Positions 57,127 through 64,000 of a stretch of DNA of 64,000 nt are shown in pieces (the first letter of the stretch is position 1; the number at the start of each line of letters is the position of its first letter). This DNA is from Portulaca oleracea (lineage: Eukaryota > Streptophyta > Magnoliopsida > Caryophyllales > Portulacaceae). The stretch covers positions 19,499,037 to 19,563,036 of the forward strand of contig CM055884.1 in assembly GCA_029582165.1 (NCBI GenBank), read 5' to 3'. Both the position numbers and the translations under genes were made by a program. A model generated the notes under the pieces. That model had not been told where the DNA came from and searched no databases. It saw only the letters and a list, made by a program, of their open reading frames with translations.

Positions 57127-57418
57127 AAACACTTAGTGAATTAGGAAGAGAAATGATAAATGTCTTGTGCAAAACACATATTATGTGTCTTGTCACTATA
57201 GAAAATCTATATATTTGTAAATTAAATTGAAAAAAAGTTAGATGATTGACTTCTATAACTATAATAATATATATAAATTATATAAAATCACACATATATT
57301 GATACTTTTTAAAATTTACAAAAAAACGTCTAAAATTTACAAAAAAACGATAATAAGTGTCGATTTCATAACGGAGAAGACATTTAAACAGTGTCTTGGG
57401 GCAAGACACTTATCATTT
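57127..57418. mobile_element. MITE-like fold-back element
   Basis: AAATGATAAATGTCTTG at 57151-57167 pairs with CAAGACACTTATCATTT at 57402-57418 (one mismatch). A perfect hairpin GTGTCTTG-GGG-CAAGACAC is at 57391-57409. The whole is flanked by an 11-base direct repeat TAAATAGTGTC at 57116-57126 and 57418-57428, which could be a target duplication of a Mutator-like element but may also come from local tandem duplication (GTGTCGATTTCATAA occurs twice). AT-rich, no ORF. Confidence 0.5.
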
Positions 57419-57435
57419 AAATAGTGTCGATTTCA

Positions 57436-57556
57436 TAAGGCCTAGTTGAAAGCCCTACAGAATTCCACACAAGGAATTTTGCAAGTAGTGGGACTCGATT
57501 CCACCACCTCCAAGTTGGAAGGCAATCACAATACCATGTGAGCCAAGCTCATTTGG
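57436..57556 (-). mobile_element. tRNA-derived SINE remnant
   Basis: On the minus strand GAGCTTGGCTCACATGGTA contains an A-box-like TGGCTCACATGG (57545-57534), and GGAATCGAGTCC (57502-57491) is B-box-like, about 32 bases downstream. This is the internal RNA polymerase III promoter layout of plant SINEs. The tail CACTACTTGCAAAATTCC follows. The 3' end is not defined and no target duplication was seen. A true tRNA gene is excluded because no acceptor stem can be paired. Confidence 0.5.
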
Positions 57557-58315
57557 TCAATAGTGATAAAGATTGATTGCACTGAAGTCCAACAAAGTTT
57601 GATTGAAAAACTGAAAAGACATCTTACCACATTAAGAGACAAACCTGACCTTGTTTGTGTAATCTAACGGACGATTATGCCCTTTATGTTAATTTGGAAG
57701 AAAAAGTCTTGAATTCCACAAATGTTCAGCGTCTCCTTCATCCCTCATCTTCTTCGAAAACAACAAGAACACTTTTCCTATCATAAACCTTAATCAAAAT
57801 TCTTGGTTCACTCATGGATGTTGAAAATGTGAGTTATATTTATGCATGTCTGAGGAAGCTAAAATCTCTAATTGGCGACCAAGATATCTAGTTATGTTTG
57901 ATGAAGACTTGAAGCATTTTGGGCACTGGAACATGGGTGTGTTAGGAGGACAAAACCGTCTGTTCATTATTAAAATTAAGTTTCCGTTGGAAAATTTAAA
58001 AAAATAATACAAAGAAAGCAAGGGTGTAAAATAAATCTATAACTCTATTGAGGTAGGGTAAACATTATTTTCCAAAAGTGAGGCGTCTAAAAATTAGTAC
58101 ATCAAGTACGGTAAATGTAAATTACTTGCATGAAATTTGATAAAAGCTTTGCTTAAATTAGAAATGGGTTTCATGAAAATTTAACATTGCATTTGAAATG
58201 TTAATTTCATCAAGTTCAACTTTGCATTTGAATGTTAATTTCATCAAATTCAACTGCTATTATTGGTCAAGGATGAACATGGAAGTTCACGTATTGATGT
58301 GTGAACCATAGAAAG
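57557..58315. other. Non-coding spacer before element F
   Basis: AT-rich with no domain-bearing frame. A short near-duplicate (TTTGCATTTGAATGTTAATTTCATCAA-like; core GTTAATTTCATCAA) occurs twice at about 58199-58250. Ends with GAAAG, the target duplication of element F. Confidence 0.45.
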
Positions 58316-58653
58316 TGATGCAGGACCAAGGAAACCACCTGAATTTTAGAAGGGAAAAAGGGTTTCTATAGAGCCTGCATCTTGATTTTTCATAGTAGAG
58401 AGAGAGAGAGAGATTCTGAGACAGAGAGGATTGGACTTAAAATTCTAGTTGAGTTTTTCATTCCTGAGAATAGCCTTAAGAATAGGAAACCATATCCCAC
58501 ATTCACGTTGGATATGCTAACTGCCAACCCACTTCCTCCTCTAACTGACTTTCAAAAAAACAACAAACAAATAAAGCTGGAAAATAAAGCTAAAAAATAG
58601 AACACTTGCTGAAATAATATAAAAATAAAACTTAGGTAAAATATACTATATCA
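58316..58653 (-). repeat. 3' LTR of element F
   Basis: Plus-strand TGATGCAGGACC to ATACTATATCA. Has a longer GA run (58398-58415) and an extra CAAA relative to the 5' LTR. Confidence 0.93.
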
Positions 58654-58679
58654 TTGCTCCCTCCTGGAAAAGCCTTGAC

Positions 58680-60226
58680 CTCAAGGCTGAAAGGCAGGAT
58701 AGGCCTTCTCAAAACGTTCTGCACATTCCTAGGTAGCTTGCTTCTCAGTAAAACCCTCCCACTGAACTAAATATTGTACTGCTGGAGCATTGCCTCACTT
58801 GACCAACTTCTTGGCAAGAATTTTGAGCGGTGTTCGTGGCACACTTGGATCAGTCCCTTGTAACCACACAGGGATGTACGGTTGAGTAGGTAAATTCCCT
58901 ACAAAAGCCTTTAGCTGAGACACATGAATTGTCGGGTGGATTTGTGCAGTTTCAGGCAAGTCATATTTGTATGCTACAACACCAATCTTGTCCACAATCT
59001 GAAAGGGACCAAAGTATTTGGGTCCTAACTTAATATTAGACCTGTGCTGAACACTCATCTGTCTATGAGGTTGTAATTTCAACCACACCCAATCGCCTGC
59101 CTGGAAAGACCTGTCAGATCTACCCTTATCAGCCAACTGTTTCATCCTTGCCTGAGCCTTCTCCATTTTCAGCTGAATAAGTTTGATCATTTGCTCCCTC
59201 TTCTGTAATGTTCTGTCCATCACCCTGTTACTTGATTCCCCAGGCGAATAAGGAAGATAGATAGGTGGAGGCTGATTGTAAAGCACCGCAAAAGGAGTCA
59301 ACTGGATGGCAGTCTGAAAGGTAGTATTATACCACCACTCAGCAAGCAGAAGCCAACCAGCCTAGTCACTAGGGGTTTGAGCACACATACAACGTAAATA
59401 ATTCTCCAAACACCTATTCAAAACCTCTGTTTGCCCATCCGTTTGAGGGTGGTAGGCAGAGGACAAAAGAAGTTCAACCCCCAAAACTGAAAACAAGGAT
59501 TGCCAAAAGCTACTGAGGAATACGGCGTCTCTGTCACTAATAATTGTCCGAGGCAGCCCATAGCTTGTAAATGTTGTCGAGATAAGCTTGAGCCACTACT
59601 TCTGCAGAGTAGAGATGTGATGGTGCCACAAAATGAGCGTATTTGCTGAGTCTATCCACCACCACAAAGATTACTTCTTTCCCCTTTGACTTCAGCAGGC
59701 CTTCCACAAAATCCATGGAAATATCAACCCAAACTTCTTCGGGAATAGGTAAGGGTTGCAATAAACCTGAGTATGCACTTGGATCGTACTTACAAGCCTG
59801 GCAAACCACACATTTCTGGACGAAATTCTGGACAGACTTTGTCATTGCTTTCCAAAAAAAGAGTTGTTTTAGCCGTTTCAGAGTGGCATCCCGTCTTGAA
59901 TGTCCCCCTTGTGACGATGAATGCACCCATTGCAAAATTTTAGCCCTCAAATCAGCATCTACCCCCACCACCAAATTTTCGTTCCTTCTGAGCTGACCAT
60001 TGACCAGCTGATATTTAGGAAATTTGCCGATATCTTCCTGTTTCTCCTGAATGATGTGCTGTAAGTGAGGGCCTGACAACCATGACTGCTCAATGAGTTG
60101 GAGCAAGTCTGATTTAATGGTTGTCAAGGCCATGAGTAACAAAAAGGCCCCTGATACCCGAGACAAAGCATCCGCCGCTGTGTTCTCCGCTCCACTTTTA
60201 TATTGAATCACATAATCAAATCCCAT
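58680..60226 (-). pseudogene. integrase and chromodomain-like tail of element F
   Basis: Open from 60226 to 59537, beginning in the RNase H end (GAENTAADALSRVSG), then the zinc-binding region (VHSSSQGGHS and CVVCQAC), and the catalytic core with the first Asp in WVDISMDFVEG. A one- or two-base shift near 59560 moves the frame; the second Asp lies in TIISDRDAVF and the Glu in HPQTDGQTEVLNRCLENY. A stop near 59365 follows. The C-terminal part is open 59301-58795 (GDWVWLKLQPHRQMSV, YFGPFQIVDKIG, HPTIHVSQLK). Past a stop, VQYLVQWEGFTEKQAT (stop) ECAERF at about 58770-58705 is a chromodomain-like tail. D, D and E are all present but not in one frame. Confidence 0.85.
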
Positions 60227-60631
60227 GAGCTTAGAAAGCTAGAACTATTGAAAAAGAGTTGAGATTTTCTGCTCCAGTAAGTGTTTCAAGCTCTTTTGAT
60301 CAGTTTTGATAATAAAAGGCCTTCCTATGAGGTATTGTTCCCACTTCTGGGCAGCAAATATAATGGCTAACAACTCGTTTTCATAAACCGATAACCTATG
60401 AAATTAACACCCAACTTCCTACTAGTAAATGCTATTGGATGCTTCCCTTGTTGCAAAACTGCGCCTATGCCATGACTTGAAGCATATGTTTCGACAAGGA
60501 ATGTTTGGTCAAAATCCGGGAGTGCCAGAATAGGGGCTGTGACCATAGCATTTTTAAGCGTAATAAAAGCCTTCGTAGCCTCCGCATTCCACGTGAAGCC
60601 ATCTTTCTTCAGCTAGCCAGTGAGTGGCCTG
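60227..60631 (-). pseudogene. RNase H region of element F
   Basis: Multiple frames carry fragments such as [20 protein letters not shown] and [17 protein letters not shown], then [24 protein letters not shown] and [19 protein letters not shown] readings. No long open frame. Assigned by order between RT and integrase. Confidence 0.65.
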
Positions 60632-61453
60632 CTAATCATCGCATACCCTTTGATGAATCTTCGATAATATCCTGTAAGGCCCAAAAAAACTTCTCACATG
60701 TTTCTGATTCTTTGGTTCTGGCCATTGTACAATAGCCTCAATATTCTTGGGATCAGTTTCAACTCCCTGACCCGATATGTAGTGGCCGAGGTACTCCACT
60801 CTACTTATGCCAAAAGAACACTTGCTGAGTTTGGCATACAATTCATGTTGCCGCATTAGCTGTAGCACCGCATCCAAGTGCTTGACATGATCAGACATAT
60901 TAGCACTGTAGATCAGAATGTCATAAAAAAAAACCAACACAAACTTCCTTAAATAGGATCAAAATACTTCATTCATCAAAGATTGGAAAGTGGTCGGGGC
61001 ATTAGTTAGGCCAAATGGCATGACTAAAAACTCATAATGACCTGAGTGAGTTTTAAAAGTTGTTTTATGCACATCGGCATCATCCATACGTACTTGATGG
61101 TATCTAGCTCGTAAGTGAATTTTGGAATAGACTCGGGAGCCAGCGAGCTCATCTGGCAACTCCTCAATGAGTGGAATAGGAAATTTGTCCTTCACTATAT
61201 TTTTGTTGAGCTCTCGATAGTCCACACAAAGTCTCCAACTCCCATCTTTTTTTCCCATCAACACTACAGGAGAGCCAAATGGACTAGAGCTATTCTGAAT
61301 AACTCCATGCTCCATCATTTCTGCCACCAACTTTTCAATAATATCTTTTTGCTTCAAAGGATATCTATATGGTCTAAGGTTAACAGGGGAAGTACCTTCT
61401 TTTAAGGGAATTTTGTTGTCAAACAGCCGGGCTCTAACCTGGCCTATATACAA
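60632..61453 (-). pseudogene. reverse transcriptase of element F
   Basis: One frame with a single stop at 60961-60959. Blocks in order: IPLKEGTSPVNLRPYRYPL, FGSPVVLMGKKDGSWRLCVD, YRELNKNIVKDKFPIPLIEE, VYSKIHLRARYHQVRM, VMPFGLTNAPTTFQSLMNEV, then the active-site motif VFFYDILIYS, where the first catalytic Asp (GAT in relatives) is Tyr (TAT), then YLGHYISGQGVETDPKNIEA. Loss of that Asp would abolish polymerase activity even without the stop. LRARYH replaces the usual LRAGYH. Confidence 0.85.
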
Positions 61454-61735
61454 CTTCTATCAAAAGCATGTGAAACCTAATTGTCTATTCTATCAAAAAC
61501 ATTTGATCCTTTATCTCCCCCGCTAGGCATGCATCAGTGACAGTCTCCTCCGTGTAATATTCATCAGTTGAACATCGCTACACATACATACAAACAAATT
61601 TTCGCAGACCAATTATCTAAGAATAGAGCCCTGATATTCAAGCTTTTCACACAGCAGTAACCCCCATAAGCATCCTTACACAACAACTGCAATATGGAAT
61701 CTCACAAAACATGTACAGCAGAGCCAAGCCAGAGG
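61415..61735 (-). other. Unexplained segment between protease and RT of F
   Basis: The protease frame reads CDVFQTPVPLA and then loses similarity; RT similarity restarts with ARLFDNKIPLK. In related elements these two parts are contiguous, so about 280-300 bases seem inserted. The segment is non-coding with no obvious element ends. Confidence 0.4.
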
Positions 61736-62356
61736 CACAGGAGTCTGAAATACGTCACAATAGCGATCGAGTACCAAATGGGGCTCATATGGTGTGGACT
61801 GTTTCTCTACACCTTCCGGTGAGAAACAACTCCTGTTGGGATCAGCAACCATTTGGATCAGACACAATTGGGAGGCGTTGTCCACCGCCCGTGGAAGTTG
61901 TTCATGTGACAACAATTGCACCCGCTTGGTGTTGATTCCCCTCAGCACATATAACCATCCTCGATACTTAAACTTCATCCTTAGTCGCTGGAAATTCCAC
62001 TTGATTGTACCCAATGCCTCTAACCATTGGACCCCTAGGACCATATTGTACCTGCCAAGAGGGAGAAGTAACACGTTAGATACAAACTCTATCTCATATA
62101 AAGTCCATCTGAAATTTCTGCACATAAATTGGCGGTGCATGGAATTGCCATCAACTATAACCACAACTTGTTTAGCGATTGGCTCCAACTTACACCCCAA
62201 TTTCATCGCCGCCTGTTCATCCAAAAAATTATGAGTACTATCCAAGTCAATCAAGATGTGGAGGGTCTTCTTTCCAAAATGACCATTAACTCTCATTGTT
62301 TTGAATCCTGAATTTCCACACATAACATTAATAGAAATTTGAGGAGTAGTCTTCAC
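61676..62356 (-). pseudogene. protease region of element F
   Basis: Open for 226 codons. After TPQISINVMCGNSGFKTMRV the retropepsin motif reads LHILIDLDSTHNFLD, where relatives have Asp-Ser-Gly; the Ser and Gly are replaced (Asp-Leu-Asp), so the active site is lost. VVVIVDGNSMHRQF and YNMVLGVQWLEALGTIKWNF match the flap and C-terminal blocks of gypsy retropepsins. A one-base shift near 62345 separates it from Gag. The C-terminus runs into the unexplained insertion. Confidence 0.8.
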
Positions 62357-63355
62357 GGTCGAATTCCACTATTTCTTCCAGGACCTCCGAATCCTCCTTT
62401 TCTTCATCCTCATCCGACACTTCAACTAAAAATAGTTGTTTCCCCTTACTGGTACATTTGTGGCCTCTTTCATAAGGCTGATCACATAGGAAACACAAAC
62501 CCTTGACCATCTTTTCAGCCCTCTCAGCAGCAGGGACAAATCTGGTTGGTCTTTGTAGATTAGTAGGTGGGTTTATGAGAGTGTCCGTATTTTAAGTGGT
62601 TGTGGGTCTTGGAGGAAATTTATGGCTTGAATTTGGTGTAGACAAGATGGCCCTTTGGGGTTTGAAGGTTCCCTCAGCGGTTAATTTCAATGCTACAACA
62701 TGATCCTCGTGAAACCGAGCTTGCTAGATTGCAACATCAAGAGTTTAAGGGTAAGTAGCTCTTACCAATGGTTTAATCGCTGGTTTCAAGCCTCCAATAA
62801 AACTCTCTAAAAAGTACGACTCCGGCATTTGGGGAGTTCTCACCATGACTAGTGCCTTCGACTCCTCAAACTTAGCTAAGTACTCATCCAGTGTTCCTTC
62901 CTGGTGAAGTTTGTTGAAATCTTCAACCACTTTTCCAGCCAAATTATCCTTGATTCGGGAACAAATGTCGACTATAAAGTCATCCCAAGAGATATCCCTT
63001 CGACCCATGATATAATTGCCAAACCATATTTCTGCAGGCTCCTTTAAGTGTAATGAGGCTAGATCAACCTTTTGATTGTCATGAATGCGACATAGGGCAA
63101 AATAACGAGTACACTTTTTAATCCATCCATAGGATCATGGCCATCAAAAACAGGAAACTCAACCTTTGGGTTAAACTGCAGATTGTGGCCTGCCTGGAAA
63201 CCATTGTTGTGAGGGGGAGGTCTTTGTGCCATCATTTCCTGTTGTTGCTCAAGGAACCGTCATTGCTGCTCTGCTATCCTTGTATTTTGATCCTCGATTT
63301 GCTTTTGCAACCATTGTTTCTGTTTTTCCAAAAGCGCCTTAAGCGACTCCTCCAT
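62328..63355 (-). pseudogene. gag of element F
   Basis: Start codon at 63355 (MEESLKALLEKQKQWLQKQ, a coiled coil), a stop at 63262-63260 in place of an Arg codon, then FNPKVEFPVFDGHDPMDG, a shift near 63130, and the Gag core open from 63008 to 62745 (DISWDDFIVDICSRI, VEDFNKLHQEGTLDEYLAKF). Stops follow near 62743 and 62595. A zinc knuckle CFLCDQPYERGHKC lies at about 62497-62455, then an acidic tail. At least four lesions. Confidence 0.8.
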
Positions 63356-63427
63356 TGCTGCTAAACTCCTTGTGCGAACCAGTTTTACAGATTGTTCAAC
63401 CCCAATAGATCGATGCTCTGATACCAC

Positions 63428-63759
63428 TGATGCAAGACCAAGGAAACCACCTGAATTTTTGAAGGGAAAAGGGGTTTCGATAGAGCCTGTATCTTGATTT
63501 TTCATAGTAGAGAGAGAGAGATTCTAAGACAGAGAGGATTGGACTCAAAATTCTAGTTGAGTTTTTCATTCCTGAGAATAGCCTAAAGAATAGGAAACCA
63601 TCTCCCACATTCATGTTGGATATGGTAACTGCCAACCCACTTCCTCCTCTAACTGACTTCCAAAAAAACAACAAATAAAGCTGGAAGATAAAGCTGAAAA
63701 ATAGAACACTTGCTGAAATAATATAAAAATAAAATGTAGGTAAAATATATACAATATCA
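63428..63759 (-). repeat. 5' LTR of element F
   Basis: Plus-strand TGATGCAAGACC to ACAATATCA, one base away from the primer-binding motif and followed by the GAAAG duplication. Confidence 0.93.
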
Positions 63760-63764
63760 GAAAG

Positions 63765-64000
63765 TCTGTTAAGCTTGCAAACCCCAATCAAGAGATTGCT
63801 ATGCTGTCGGTCAGAGAATACCAACTATAATCAGAATTGTACTTTCGATTCTTCCAGTAACAAATTCAGATACAATTATGGTCATGTCTGAGGGAATCAG
63901 GGAACAAAAAAACATGTTATAAAATGGGTGAGCACTGGAAATCTTTATGGAAAAATAGATCTAGAAATTCAACAAAATTTTCAATGTGTTCCAATCCAAG
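63765..64000. other. Flank right of element F
   Basis: Short non-coding end of the window; nothing recognised. Confidence 0.4.

Larger units (their letters stand above)
58316..63759 (-). mobile_element. Complete chromodomain-type Ty3/gypsy element F
   Basis: Both LTRs (338 and 332 bases), a primer-binding motif TGGTATCAGAGC (minus, 63426-63415), a polypurine tract AGGAGGGAGCAA (minus, 58665-58654) and a perfect 5-bp target duplication GAAAG (58311-58315 and 63760-63764) are present. Internal order on the minus strand is gag, protease, RT, RNase H, integrase, chromodomain-like tail. That tail places it with chromoviruses. By eye the LTRs differ at about 17 positions plus three indels (roughly 5 percent), so it is not a recent insertion, and every coding segment carries lesions. 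Confidence 0.93.

Noticed and set aside
57491..57545. Possible tRNA gene because of A- and B-box-like words.
   Set aside because: No acceptor or anticodon stem can be formed; a SINE remnant fits better.
1..64000. Organellar DNA insertions, rRNA genes, integrated plant virus sequences.
   Set aside because: No matching gene or motif was recognised anywhere; all RT signatures fit Ty3/gypsy or Ty1/copia.

Overview
The window is nuclear DNA of a flowering plant. The evidence is one intact spliced host gene (a two-LIM-domain protein of the WLIM2 type, five exons, GT-AG introns) lying in about 60 kb of nested, decayed plant transposons: Ty3/gypsy and Ty1/copia LTR elements with the plant initiator-Met tRNA primer-binding motif TGGTATCAGAGC, hAT-like miniature elements, fold-back elements, a SINE relic and microsatellites. 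No bacterial, viral or organellar block was recognised.

Layout. (1) 1-19402: a head-to-tail array of one defective Ty3/gypsy family (family A, minus strand), alternating single LTRs (L1-L6) with internal regions (I0-I5). Each internal region keeps gag, a protease and a pol relic from which most of reverse transcriptase, RNase H and integrase is missing. (2) 19403-23126: non-coding DNA, a fold-back element with an AT-repeat loop, and a GT/GA microsatellite block. (3) 23127-about 32430: a plus-strand gypsy element (D) whose gag is split by minus-strand element B (25201-30206); B carries an hAT-like insertion in one LTR and a gag-orphan ORF in place of pol. (4) About 32430-37107 and 40212-45665: LTR and pol remnants (C, H), split by a short non-autonomous LTR element G (37108-40206). 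(5) 45840-51569: a 5'-truncated Ty1/copia element (E) broken by stops, frameshifts and two hAT-like insertions. (6) 51859-52711: a free-standing hAT-like element upstream of the gene. (7) 53150-56303: the LIM gene. (8) 57116-57556: a MITE-like fold-back and a SINE relic. (9) 58316-63759: a structurally complete minus-strand chromodomain-type Ty3/gypsy element (F) with a perfect GAAAG target duplication but inactivated ORFs.

How it fits together. Only the LIM gene looks functional; its likely role is actin-filament bundling. No autonomous transposon is intact. The most unusual content is the multimeric shared-LTR array with diagnostic deletions that sort its units, a set of five hAT-like elements with 8-bp duplications and CGGGTC-type subterminal repeats, and LTRs from several families that carry arrays of short GC-rich palindromes (GACTCGCCCGAGTC or GTCACGGCCGTGAC types). 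All coordinates and alignments were read by eye, so LTR ends not confirmed by a target duplication may be off by a few bases.
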